Positions 23,756 through 31,778 of a stretch of DNA of 45,886 nucleotides are shown here, one piece after another. The stretch covers positions 1 through 45,886 of the forward strand of contig JBFXEJ010000041.1 in the NCBI GenBank assembly GCA_050180235.1. The letters are read 5' to 3'. Within the stretch, counting starts at the first letter, position 1, and each line of letters starts with the position of its first letter. Origin of the DNA: JAABRU01 sp050180235. Its GTDB lineage: Bacteria > Desulfobacterota > Desulfobacteria > Desulfobacterales > Desulfococcaceae. The position numbers were made by a program, and so were the translations under genes. The notes under the pieces are model-generated. The model saw nothing but the letters and a program-made list of their open reading frames with translations, made no database searches and was not told the origin of the DNA.

Positions 23756-24655
23756 ATGCAAAAAATGAAACAGTTTGATGCTGTACGGCAGTTTTCAGGT
23801 GCATTTTTCCTGCGGATGATGGGAAATATGTATGTGTTTATGTCTGTGCTGTTTGCTGTCTGTGTGGTGCAGGAGGCATCCGGCGCGCAGAACAGCCCGA
23901 TCCGGGTGCGGAAGGATGGAAGCAATGATCAGCCTGTTTTTTATGTATCCAGCATTTACCCCGGGCCTGTGGAAGTGGAATTTCAGATGACAAAGGCCGT
24001 GAATGTGCTTTCTGATCCGCCTCTTCCGGCCCGTTTTATTATTCCGGACGGTCAGGAAGTGAAAACCTTTGCCCTGCGAGCGGCACATCCGGGCGCCGTT
24101 CTGTCTTATGCATATAAATTTGTTTTTACGCCCGGAGTTCCCGGAGCGCAGCACCGTCCGCCCGGCCCCTATCTGCCCCCTTTTCAGAAAGGACTGCGGT
24201 TTCGCATCGGAAACGGTTTCAGTCCTGAATCTTTTCAGAATAATCCCTACAATGCCTACTCAGTCAGCATTCTGATGCCTCCGGGTACTCAGGTGTGCGC
24301 TGCCCGTTCCGGCATTCTGACTGAAATCGGAGAGCAGTCCTTCCGCCGCCAGACCGCTGAAGGAATAACGGAAGAAAAATCTGTCCTGATTCGGATTCTG
24401 CACGATGACGGAACCATGTCTGTTTATACCCATCTGCAGCCTGGCTCGATCCCCTTTTCTCCGGGAACCCGGATCAGTCAGGGGCAGGTTATTGCTGTTC
24501 TGGGAAATTTTACGCTTTCCGGCGCATCCAGTCTTATTTTCATCATCCAGAAAAATGAGGGAATGAGGCTGGTGTCTGTTCCCTTTGAGTTTGCGGAATG
24601 CGGAGGAAAAAAAGTGATACCGGTACGGGGAATGGTGCTGACAGCCGGACATTAG
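23756..24655 (+). CDS. M23-like protein lacking catalytic residues (paralogue)
   Basis: A 299-residue exported paralogue of the preceding gene, sharing NDQPVFYVSSIYPGPVEVEF-type and DPPLPARFIIP blocks and the M23 fold. Compared with its neighbour, the ligand positions H175, D185 and H274 are replaced (FQNNPYNAYSVSI; S171; I261), and H272 becomes S259 in ASSLIFIIQ; only H226 (VYTHLQ) remains. The DUF4124 part is also absent. It is therefore probably a non-enzymatic M23 protein, like the EnvC/NlpD regulators that activate amidases. The reading frame is intact over the whole length, which argues against simple decay. The start is uncertain: later in-frame ATGs at 23816-23828 would shorten a long N-terminus ahead of the signal-like VFMSVLFAVCVV segment. 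Confidence 0.8.
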   Translation: MQKMKQFDAVRQFSGAFFLRMMGNMYVFMSVLFAVCVVQEASGAQNSPIRVRKDGSNDQPVFYVSSIYPGPVEVEFQMTKAVNVLSDPPLPARFIIPDGQEVKTFALRAAHPGAVLSYAYKFVFTPGVPGAQHRPPGPYLPPFQKGLRFRIGNGFSPESFQNNPYNAYSVSILMPPGTQVCAARSGILTEIGEQSFRRQTAEGITEEKSVLIRILHDDGTMSVYTHLQPGSIPFSPGTRISQGQVIAVLGNFTLSGASSLIFIIQKNEGMRLVSVPFEFAECGGKKVIPVRGMVLTAGH

Positions 24656-24759
24656 TGTCTGCATCAAAATAACCGGTTCCAAGCTCTGAGGCTTCCCAAA
24701 TCCCTCAGGGTTTCCGGACAGAAAAACTGTACTGCCTATTTTTTTACAAACCCTGAAAG
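24654..24759. repeat. Family E dispersed repeat, copy E1
   Basis: About 106 bp, matching 29395-29500 in order: CATCAAAATAA, GTTCC, CTCAGGGTTTCCGGACAGAAAAA, TTTTTTTACAAACCCTGAAA (each shown shortened). It fills the gap before sppA and its last bases (CCTGAAAGGATG) supply the sppA ribosome site. Confidence 0.68.
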
Positions 24760-24771
24760 GATGAAAATACT

Positions 24772-25743
24772 ATGCGGAATTATCTGATGGCAGTTTCTGC
24801 TGCTGTACTGATCTTTACCGGTTGTGCAATGCCCCGTATCACCCTGTTTCCGGGAGGCACAGATTCTCTGGAGGAATATGTCCTGGAGGGAAAGGGAAAT
24901 TACAAAGTGCTGATAATTCCCATACAGGGACAAATCAGTGATACTCCGGAAAAAGGATTTCTCCGGACAAATCCGGGCATGGTGCAGAGAATTGTTTCCC
25001 ATCTGAGAAAGGCGGAAAAGGACCCGGACATACGCGCTGTGGTTATAAAAGTGGATTCGCCCGGAGGATCTGTTACGGCCAGTGATCTTCTCTATCATGA
25101 GATTTCGGAATTCAAAAAGCGTACCAATGTGAAAATGGTGGCCGCTCTGATGAATCTGGCTGCTTCGGGCGGATATTATGTCTGTCTTCCCGCTGATCGT
25201 ATTATGGCCCATCCCACCACAGTTACAGGTTCTGTCGGTGTCATTGTAATGCGCCCCGATCTCACTGGCCTGATGGACAAAATCGGGGTTCATGTGGCTG
25301 TCAGCAAGACCGGCAGGGACAAGGATATGGGCTCCCCTTTCCGCAGGCCTGATCCTGAAGAAGAAAAAATGTTTCAGGAGCTGGCCGACCATCTGGGAGA
25401 GCGTTTTCTCTCACTGGTTCAGAAACACCGGAATCCGGGAGCGGAAGCCATGAAACAGATTGCCACCGCACGGGTTTTTCTGGCAGAGGAGGCCAAATCG
25501 CTGGGGCTGGTGGATGAGATCGGCTATCTCAGCGATGCCCTGAAAAAGGGAAAATCCTTAGCCGGAATCTCCGGAGATGCCAAAGTCATTGTTTACCGCC
25601 GTACAGAGTATCCGGATGACAATATTTACAATACAGCCTCGGTATACGGCGGTGACTTTGCTCTGGCAGATTTCAGACTTCCCCCGGCCCTGGGATCTGC
25701 CGGATTCTTTTATCTTTGGCACCCGGCTGTTTCAGGTGAATAA
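24772..25743 (+). CDS. sppA: SppA-type S49 signal-peptide peptidase, lipoprotein
   Basis: A 323-residue protease. The N-terminus has a lipobox, LIFTGC, with C18 as the lipidation site, instead of the transmembrane helix usual in SppA. The S49 domain has VVIKVDSPGGSV, catalytic S132 in LAASGGYY and catalytic K184 in GRDKDMGSPFR, plus TGSVGVI. SppA-type enzymes digest cleaved signal peptides; a lipid-anchored periplasmic form may have another substrate. It follows the two M23-type genes on the same strand, but the intervening repeat suggests separate expression. The last 40 residues (from NIYNTASVYGGD) are an unusual extension. Confidence 0.87.
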   Translation: MRNYLMAVSAAVLIFTGCAMPRITLFPGGTDSLEEYVLEGKGNYKVLIIPIQGQISDTPEKGFLRTNPGMVQRIVSHLRKAEKDPDIRAVVIKVDSPGGSVTASDLLYHEISEFKKRTNVKMVAALMNLAASGGYYVCLPADRIMAHPTTVTGSVGVIVMRPDLTGLMDKIGVHVAVSKTGRDKDMGSPFRRPDPEEEKMFQELADHLGERFLSLVQKHRNPGAEAMKQIATARVFLAEEAKSLGLVDEIGYLSDALKKGKSLAGISGDAKVIVYRRTEYPDDNIYNTASVYGGDFALADFRLPPALGSAGFFYLWHPAVSGE

Positions 25744-25958
25744 ATTTTTTTTAACTTCAGATCCGGTCAGTAAAAAAATATGGAAACAGGTCATATGATA
25801 TGCTATTGCTTCATTTCATCTGAAACTGCGGGCCGGATTGGCATCAGCGTAATCCGGCATTCCGGTACCGCCGTGAAATACACCGGCAGTTTTAGCTGAA
25901 ACAATGCACTATTTCATTCCCTTTCAATTATGAAACACCGGAACGGATTCAGACACAC
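25744..25958. other. Intergenic gap after sppA
   Basis: A 215-base gap with a partial palindrome GGATTGGCATCAGCGTAATCC near 25834-25855, but no clear terminator or repeat family member. Confidence 0.3.
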
Positions 25959-26963
25959 ATGAAGGAAAATACTGTATACAATATCCCTGAACAGGTGAAA
26001 GAGAAAAGCAGGGAACGGATCAAAGCAGGCCGGGATCGCCGGACGGTTATCTGGCACGAAACCCTGGAAACCATGTTCATACAGATCAGGGATTATCTGG
26101 TTCCGGGTGAGATCATTGCTGTGGAATCCATGAATCCGGATGAAACCGCAAAATTCAATACACTCCGCACCACACTTGATCTTGCACCTTTTGTCTCTGC
26201 CGCATTTTTTCCACCCGCTGTGGCAGCCAGACTGAAACCCGCAGGAGAGGCCGGAACCTTTGAACGGGCCGCTGACAATTCCTGCAAGATTCTGGTCAGC
26301 CGCGTCAACGACTATGACCGGATTCTCACGGCTGAAATATCAGCCTCCAACCCCGGCATTGACATACTTGATGACGGTATCCTGCTGGGATGCTACAACT
26401 ACGGCACAGCGGAGGAATGCATCAGTGATCTTTCCAAAATCATCTGGATTCATCTCAAGCACCGGGGAACATGGTCACAGGAAGATTATATCCGTTATAC
26501 GGAAAGCTGGTTTTACCGGAGCGCTGCCGGCCGGACTGCCAACCTGCCCATCAATGCCAACCTTTCCTATATCCATCATCCGGTTCTCATCGGACTTTCC
26601 CCGGTAAAGGCCATTTTCAGGCTGATAAAGGCAACCCTGACCCGTGTGTGCGGAGATATTGACAATACCATCCGGCTGGCCAATGATGCGAACATGTATA
26701 AAAGCAGTACTGTGGAAATCACCAGGGAAGGACTGTCACGCGGCGACGAACAGCAGCAGAATTCCCTGCGCATCTATATTGACGAAAAACTGCTGGGTCT
26801 GCTGAAACTGCTGAGAGGATACGATATTATCAATTTCAAGGGATTTTCTGACGCTGAACAGCGGGAATTCAAACTCACCTTTGCACGGGTGGTGGATGAA
26901 ATATGGAAGATGCTCCTCACAGCGGCCGGTTCCCCACCGGAAAATATGGAAAAACAGATTTGA
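25959..26963 (+). CDS. Uncharacterised soluble protein
   Basis: A 334-residue protein I do not recognise. There is no signal peptide or membrane helix. The N-terminus is charged (EQVKEKSRERIKAGRDRR), a hydrophobic middle follows (LAPFVSAAFFPPAVAARL), then LDDGILLGCYNYGTAEECI and a helical C-terminal third (DEKLLGLLKLLRGYDIINF). Codon usage and composition look like the neighbours, which supports a real gene. It stands alone between sppA and the chemoreceptor. No catalytic motif is evident. Confidence 0.7.
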   Translation: MKENTVYNIPEQVKEKSRERIKAGRDRRTVIWHETLETMFIQIRDYLVPGEIIAVESMNPDETAKFNTLRTTLDLAPFVSAAFFPPAVAARLKPAGEAGTFERAADNSCKILVSRVNDYDRILTAEISASNPGIDILDDGILLGCYNYGTAEECISDLSKIIWIHLKHRGTWSQEDYIRYTESWFYRSAAGRTANLPINANLSYIHHPVLIGLSPVKAIFRLIKATLTRVCGDIDNTIRLANDANMYKSSTVEITREGLSRGDEQQQNSLRIYIDEKLLGLLKLLRGYDIINFKGFSDAEQREFKLTFARVVDEIWKMLLTAAGSPPENMEKQI

Positions 26964-26996
26964 TCTTATATGAAATCTGAAAAAAAAATTCAGCAT

Positions 26997-27136
26997 TAAG
27001 GTTATTTCCATTAATGATTATACCGTTTTTCGTAGGGTGGGCACGGCTTTCTGTGCCCACCGTTTCAGCAGGACGGCGGGCACAAAAAGCCGTGCCCATC
27101 TACAATGATGGTACATTTTTTCATGGAAATCGCCTT
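26997..27136. repeat. Family B long variant, copy B5
   Basis: A 140-bp element with ends TAAGGTTATTTCCAT and ATGGAAATCGCCTTA. The centre holds a stem of GGTGGGCACGGCTTTCTGTG and its complement GCCGTGCCC. It is nearly identical, in inverse orientation, to 29011-29151. Confidence 0.82.
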
Positions 27137-27145
27137 ATGCCGGTT

Positions 27146-27252
27146 TATTTTTCAGGTTTGATATTATGTTATGCGCCACCGTCATATCTGCAAAAGCCGG
27201 TATCCAGACTGTTCTGACCTCGTTCCGGTTTAGGCTGGAATGACATAATTTT
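27146..27252. repeat. Family D REP-like sequence, diverged copy
   Basis: Contains AAAAGCCGGTATCCAGAC and GGCTGGAATGACATAAT, matching the better copies at 33780 and 42850. It occupies the rest of the gap before the chemoreceptor gene. Confidence 0.45.
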
Positions 27253-27276
27253 AAATAGGTAACATGAGGAGGCACT

Positions 27277-28785
27277 ATGGCATTCAGGGGCATGAAACTC
27301 AGGGCTGTTCTTATTCTGGGATATGTGATGATTATTGTCATGACGATCCTGCTGGGTATTTTTTCAACCATTCAACTGGCAAAGGTGAACGAAGCGTCCA
27401 CTGTAATAAATGACAACTGGATGCCTTCCATTTTTTACACTTCGGACACCAACACGGCCACCGGTGATTTCCGTATAGCTGAACTGCAGCATATCATGTC
27501 CACTTCCGAAGAGGACATGAAAAACTATGAGAAAGCTATGGCAGATACTCTTGAGAAAATCAGGAAGAACCTGGAATTGTATGAACCGCTTATCTGCTCG
27601 CAAAAGGAGAAACATCTGTATGACACTTTCATTTCAGACTGGAATGCGTATCTGTCAGAGCATCAGAAACTGCTGGCCCTTTCCAGGGAAAACAAAAACG
27701 AAGAGGCAAAGGAGCTTATTCGGGGCGATTCCCAGGAAAAATATGACAAATTTTCAGCCACTCTGCTTGAGATTGTGAATCTGAACCTGGAAGGCGGAAA
27801 GCTGGCCAGTGATGACGGTGACAAAATCTATGCCTTTTCCCGTGCAATGATTGTATCGGGCAATGTGGCGGCAATTTTCATTGTGCTGGCAGTCATTTTC
27901 ATTATGAACAGAAAACTTCGGCTGATCGTGGCAGAAATCAATTCCGCAGCAGATTCTGTTGTCGCGGGCTGTCAGCAGGTATCCGCAGCCGCTGTCCAGC
28001 TTGCCAACGGCGCGGGCGAGCAGAGTTCCGCAGTTGAACAGATTTCCTCCTCTGTGGAGGAGATGGCCTCCAGTATCCGGCAGAACAGTGACAATTCCAG
28101 GGAAACTGAAAAAATCGCGCTGAAATCAGCAGAGGATGCAAGGGAAGGCGGAAAATCCGTGACAGATACTGTGCTTGCCATGAAAAAAATTACAGAGTCC
28201 ATCATTGTCATTGAGGAAATTGCACGGCAGACGGATCTGCTTGCACTGAACGCGGCTATTGAGGCCGCACGGGCCGGAGAATACGGCAGAGGATTTGCAG
28301 TTGTGGCATCCGAAGTTCGCAAACTCGCAGAACGCAGCCAGAAGGCTGCAAAGGAAATCGGAAAACTTTCGGTTGCCAGCGTGAAAATTGCGGAAAACGC
28401 AGGCAGTATGCTCAGCCGTCTTGTGCCGGATATTCAGAAAACCTCTGAACTGGTTCAGGAAATCAGCATTGCAGGCGCTGAACAGAATACAGGAGCGGAT
28501 CAGATCAGCAAGGCTGTGCAGCAGGTGGATATGGTGGGACAGCAGAATGCCACAGCAGCGGAAGAAATGGCTTCCACATCCGAGGAACTTTCCGGTCAGG
28601 CAGAACTGCTCCGAAGCACAATAGATATGCTGGGCGTTGACAGCACTTCAGGCAGAAAGCACCATCCCACTGCCCATCTCCATCCCAAACCCGTCACAGT
28701 CAGGGAGAAGTCTGAAAACAGAAGTAAGCAGATTTCCATGCCGAAAAGTAAAGACAGCGAGGACAAAGATTTTCAGGAATACTGA
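27277..28785 (+). CDS. Methyl-accepting chemotaxis protein, 4HB sensor, no HAMP
   Basis: A 502-residue chemoreceptor. TM1 spans about 10-32, followed by a four-helix-bundle-type periplasmic sensor (33-185) and TM2 (190-212). The signalling domain has the hairpin tip EEIARQTDLLALNAAIEAAR, then GEYGRGFAVVASEVRKLAERS. D replaces the usual N in the tip (QTDLL). After TM2 the sequence goes directly into the signalling helix (NRKLRLIVAEINSAADSVV) without the ~50-residue HAMP linker. It would signal to CheA/CheW encoded elsewhere. No C-terminal CheR-docking pentapeptide. The ATG has a GAGGAGG ribosome site five bases upstream. Confidence 0.92.
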   Translation: MAFRGMKLRAVLILGYVMIIVMTILLGIFSTIQLAKVNEASTVINDNWMPSIFYTSDTNTATGDFRIAELQHIMSTSEEDMKNYEKAMADTLEKIRKNLELYEPLICSQKEKHLYDTFISDWNAYLSEHQKLLALSRENKNEEAKELIRGDSQEKYDKFSATLLEIVNLNLEGGKLASDDGDKIYAFSRAMIVSGNVAAIFIVLAVIFIMNRKLRLIVAEINSAADSVVAGCQQVSAAAVQLANGAGEQSSAVEQISSSVEEMASSIRQNSDNSRETEKIALKSAEDAREGGKSVTDTVLAMKKITESIIVIEEIARQTDLLALNAAIEAARAGEYGRGFAVVASEVRKLAERSQKAAKEIGKLSVASVKIAENAGSMLSRLVPDIQKTSELVQEISIAGAEQNTGADQISKAVQQVDMVGQQNATAAEEMASTSEELSGQAELLRSTIDMLGVDSTSGRKHHPTAHLHPKPVTVREKSENRSKQISMPKSKDSEDKDFQEY

Positions 28786-28795
28786 TATGGTTCTG

Positions 28796-28901
28796 TAAGG
28801 TGATTTATGAAAATAAATATCCCGGTTCAGTTCACAGGCACAGGGCAAAAGCTGGAAGCTTTTGCTACTTTTCTGGTATATTTTTTCATGGAAATCACCT
28901 A
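28796..28901. repeat. Family B short element, copy B2
   Basis: A 106-bp element, ends TAAGGTGATTTATGAAAA and TTTTCATGGAAATCACCTA, centre AAAAGCTGGAAGCTTTTG. It is almost identical to B3 at 29195. Confidence 0.85.
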
Positions 28902-28948
28902 AAACAAATCATTTCACATATCAGGGTGTAAGCGGCATACTGCCGGTT

Positions 28949-29010
28949 ATACCAATTCGCCATTGATTTTTTCAGAAAATCCCCTCCTGAGAGGGGCAGG
29001 GTGTGTTTCA
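28949..29010. repeat. Family C element, copy C2, interrupted by a family B element
   Basis: Begins ATACCAATTCGCCATTGATT and follows copy C3 (32767) through the CCCCTCCTGAGAGGGGCAG hairpin and GTGTTTCATAAG. At that point B6 begins. The right end of C2 (CAATGGCGAATTGGTAT) is not found after B6, so C2 seems truncated. Confidence 0.65.
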
Positions 29011-29151
29011 TAAGGCGATTTCCATGAAAAAATGTACCATCATTGCAGGGTGGGCACGGCTTTTTGTGCCCGCCGTTTCAGCAGGACGGCGGGCACAGAA
29101 AGCCGTGCCCGCCCTACGAAAAACGGTATAATCTTTAATGGAAATCACCTA
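29011..29151. repeat. Family B long variant, copy B6
   Basis: A 141-bp element, ends TAAGGCGATTTCCATG and ATGGAAATCACCTA. It is the reverse complement of B5 at 26997 with only scattered differences. It lies within a repeat cluster between the chemoreceptor gene and yebC. Confidence 0.84.
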
Positions 29152-29194
29152 ACACCACTGCCCCTCTCAGGATGAGAATAAGTTCATGATTATC

Positions 29195-29301
29195 TAAGGT
29201 GATTTCTGAAAATAAATATCCCGGTTCAGTTCACAGGCACAGGGCAAAAGCTGGAAGCTTTTGCTACTTTTCTGGTATATTCTTTCCTGAAAATCACCTT
29301 A
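29195..29301. repeat. Family B short element, copy B3
   Basis: A 107-bp element, ends TAAGGTGATTTCTGAAAA and TGAAAATCACCTTA, with the AAAAGCTGGAAGCTTTTG core. Third member in the 28.8-29.3 kb cluster. Confidence 0.85.
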
Positions 29302-29394
29302 AACGTCTTTAAAGAAACGTTGTCCACAAAATAGGCAGTGGGGGACTTCTTTATACTGACAGCGCAGGGAAAGGCCCCCAATGCCATTAAGTCA

Positions 29395-29500
29395 GGGTCT
29401 GTATCAAAATAAAATGTTCCAAACCCTGATGGTTTTCAAACCCATCAGGGTTTCCGGACAGAAAAATTTGTACAGATTATTTTTTTGCAAACCCTGAAAT
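29395..29500. repeat. Family E dispersed repeat, copy E2
   Basis: Matches E1 at 24654, with a clearer internal hairpin: AACCCTGATGG pairs with CCATCAGGGTT (29427-29453). It lies downstream of the yebC stop and could act as its transcript end. Confidence 0.68.
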
Positions 29501-29565
29501 CAAAAAATGCAGACTATGAAGGAGTTGCGTATAAATCAGTCAGCAAAATACTGCCGGCAAAACTT

Positions 29566-30306
29566 TTATCCCTCAACCATATCATCGGGAATATCCGCGT
29601 TGGTATAGACCTTCTGCACATCATCGCAGTCTTCCAGAGCCTCCATGAGTTTGATCATCTGTTCGGCCTCTTTGCCCGCGAGACTGACCGTGTTTTTTGG
29701 CAGCATGGTAACTTCTGCGTCATCATAAGAGATTTCTGCTTTGTCAAGTGCCTCTTTGACATTTTCAAACTCCTCAGGTGCTGTGATTACCTCAAATGTG
29801 TCCCCATCCTCCCGCACATCCTCAGCGCCCGCCTCCAGCGCGATCTCCATGAGTTTTTCCTCGGTCACGGCTTTTTTGTCAATGCCCATATAGCCTTTTT
29901 TGTCAAACATCCAGGCCACACAGCCGTTTTCGCCCATGTTGCCGCCCCGTTTGTTGAAAATATGCCGGATTTCCGCGACTGCACGGTTCTTGTTGTCCGT
30001 AAGGGATTCCAGTATGATGGCAGCACCGCCCGGGCCGTAGCCCTCGTAGGTGTTTTCCTCATACGTTACGCCTTCCAGTTCGCCCGTGCCTTTTTTGATG
30101 GCCCGCTCCATATTGTCCCTGGGCATGTTTTCGGCTTTGGCCGCGAGAATGGCCGCGCGGAGTCTGGGGTTTGCATTCTGATCTCCGCCGCCCATACGCG
30201 CGGCAATAGTGATTTCCTTGATCAGCTTGGTGAAAATTTTGCCTCTTTTGGCATCTGCGGCACCCTTTTTGTGCCTTATGGTTGACCACTTGCTGTGTCC
30301 TGACAT
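29566..30306 (-). CDS. yebC: YebC/PmpR-family protein
   Basis: A 246-residue protein with the family N-terminus MSGHSKWSTIRHKKGAADAK and KIFTKLIKEITIAAR, then NPRLRAAILAAKAENMPRDN, YEGYGPGGAAIILE and VAEIRHIFNKRGGNMGENG. The full three-domain length is present. YebC proteins were described as DNA-binding regulators and more recently as translation factors that help at proline-rich stretches. The start overlaps the end of rlmE by 31 bases, so the pair is one transcript. Highly conserved family, no oddities. Confidence 0.96.
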   Translation of the reverse strand: MSGHSKWSTIRHKKGAADAKRGKIFTKLIKEITIAARMGGGDQNANPRLRAAILAAKAENMPRDNMERAIKKGTGELEGVTYEENTYEGYGPGGAAIILESLTDNKNRAVAEIRHIFNKRGGNMGENGCVAWMFDKKGYMGIDKKAVTEEKLMEIALEAGAEDVREDGDTFEVITAPEEFENVKEALDKAEISYDDAEVTMLPKNTVSLAGKEAEQMIKLMEALEDCDDVQKVYTNADIPDDMVEG

Positions 30307-30932
30307 ACTGCCTCCTTATTCCTGTCTTTCTTTCCCAGTCCGATAATGAATATCTCCTTGCTGGCCTTGCGGCTGCTCTGGGGTTTGTAAATTTTGCATG
30401 TTGAAAATTCCTGCTGAACCTGTTTCCGGAATGCCTCAAAATCTGATCCCTGGAATATCTTGCAGACAAAAATCCCGCCTGGTCTCAGCACCTCCCGCGC
30501 AAGCAGGAGTGCAGCTTCACAGAGAATATAGGAACGGGCGGAATCTGTCTCTTTGTGACCGATGGTGGACGGAGCCATATCACTGAGCACCGCGTGATAA
30601 CCCGAACCGATGGCCGAACGGAGTTTTTCATCCTGTTCCAGCATATCGCCGGTAATCGCACTCGCATGGGATGGCAGTTTCACTGTCACCGGTTTCAGAT
30701 CAATTCCCAGCACACGCCCTTTGTCCCCTACCTGTTCTGCTGCATACAGCAGCCAGGCTCCTGGCGCGCATCCCAAATCCAGCACCCTGTCCCCTTTTCG
30801 GATGATTCTGCTTTTATTCTGTATTTCCTGGAGCTTGTACACAGACCGGGCCGGATAGTTATCCTTTTTGGCCTGCCGGGCGTAATGATCTTCCCATTTA
30901 TTGCCCCCGGATTTGGAAAATCCGTATTTCAT
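30276..30932 (-). CDS. rlmE: 23S rRNA 2'-O-methyltransferase RlmE (FtsJ/RrmJ)
   Basis: A 218-residue SAM-dependent methyltransferase. WEDHYARQAKKDNYPARSVYKL contains the family's first catalytic lysine region (shown here as NYPARSVYKL); motif I is VLDLGCAPGAW; the remaining catalytic residues lie in LSDMAPS (Asp), FVCKIFQG (Lys) and SKEIFIIG (Glu). RlmE methylates the A-loop uridine of 23S rRNA. The C-terminal 20 residues are extra compared with short family members. I prefer the ATG at 30932, which has AGG upstream, to an in-frame TTG at 30956. Confidence 0.94.
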   Translation of the reverse strand: MKYGFSKSGGNKWEDHYARQAKKDNYPARSVYKLQEIQNKSRIIRKGDRVLDLGCAPGAWLLYAAEQVGDKGRVLGIDLKPVTVKLPSHASAITGDMLEQDEKLRSAIGSGYHAVLSDMAPSTIGHKETDSARSYILCEAALLLAREVLRPGGIFVCKIFQGSDFEAFRKQVQQEFSTCKIYKPQSSRKASKEIFIIGLGKKDRNKEAVCQDTASGQP

Positions 30933-30980
30933 ATAATTAACCTGTATGTAAGTCAAGAGATTGCTTGTGTTCAGTGTTCA

Positions 30981-31778
30981 TCAGTGACGTTTGAGTCTTT
31001 TTTTCACTTCCTCAATAATGTCCCGTGCCTCCTTCTGCCGGGTATCCCATATTTTTCTGCAGCATGAGACAATTTTTTCTTCCACCCTGTCCGGGGCCGG
31101 AAGCTCCGGATATTCTTTCAGGCAGTAGGATTTCATGTTAACCGGTTCAAAGGCCAGCGCCTGATTGAGCCGGCAGTCGCTGCCTGAAGCCCCGAATGTC
31201 ATCCCTCCGGTAATATCCTCCTTTGTCTGGGTACCGGGGCTGAAGCGTTTGAAACACCGCAGGGTCTGCCCCGGACGCATCTCAGAGTTGATTTTGTGTA
31301 TCTGCTCATTCACGATTTGGCACATCCCCTGCATGATCCGGTATCCGGAATCTATGGCATGGGGATCATATTTTTCCAAGTCTTCGGCTTTTCTGCCGTT
31401 CATGTATTCATCACAGAGTTTGTGAAGAATTTTATAGGCATGGATTGTCAGTTTCACAAATATCCCCTTTGCTGTCAGCGCGCCGGGCATTTCTTTCGGA
31501 AGAAAACGGTCTGACACTTCTCTTTCCGGGGAAAATGTGTTTTCGCTGATTCCGATGGATCGGTAAAATTCAGCAAGTGTTTCCGGACTGATCATCATCC
31601 ATGCCAGAAACCTTGCTCCGGCATTGACTTCTGCTTCTTTTTTCCGAAGCTGTTCTGCGTAGCGTTCCAGCACAGTTATGGAATCATCCACCTGTTTCCG
31701 GGCCCCGAAAAAACTGGTGGCCATTTCCGTAAGCACTTCCTCTGCCAGGGAATCCACATAATCGTCTCGCAGTACCAT
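30981..31778 (-). CDS. Uncharacterised helical protein
   Basis: A 265-residue soluble, mostly helical protein. It starts VLRDDYVDSLAEEVLTEMA and contains a long helix (VLERYAEQLRKKEAEVNAGA), KGIFVKLTIHAYKILHKL, DSGYRIMQGMCQIVNEQIHK, and a segment with LRCFKRFSPGTQTKEDITGG. I recognise no domain. It lies 48 bases upstream of rlmE on the same strand and may be in the same transcript. Composition and codon use match the neighbours. Confidence 0.72.
   Translation of the reverse strand: MVLRDDYVDSLAEEVLTEMATSFFGARKQVDDSITVLERYAEQLRKKEAEVNAGARFLAWMMISPETLAEFYRSIGISENTFSPEREVSDRFLPKEMPGALTAKGIFVKLTIHAYKILHKLCDEYMNGRKAEDLEKYDPHAIDSGYRIMQGMCQIVNEQIHKINSEMRPGQTLRCFKRFSPGTQTKEDITGGMTFGASGSDCRLNQALAFEPVNMKSYCLKEYPELPAPDRVEEKIVSCCRKIWDTRQKEARDIIEEVKKRLKRH

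Noticed and set aside
30933..30956. TTG start for rlmE, 8 codons upstream
   Set aside because: The family N-terminus fits the ATG at 30932 better, and the TTG has no ribosome site.
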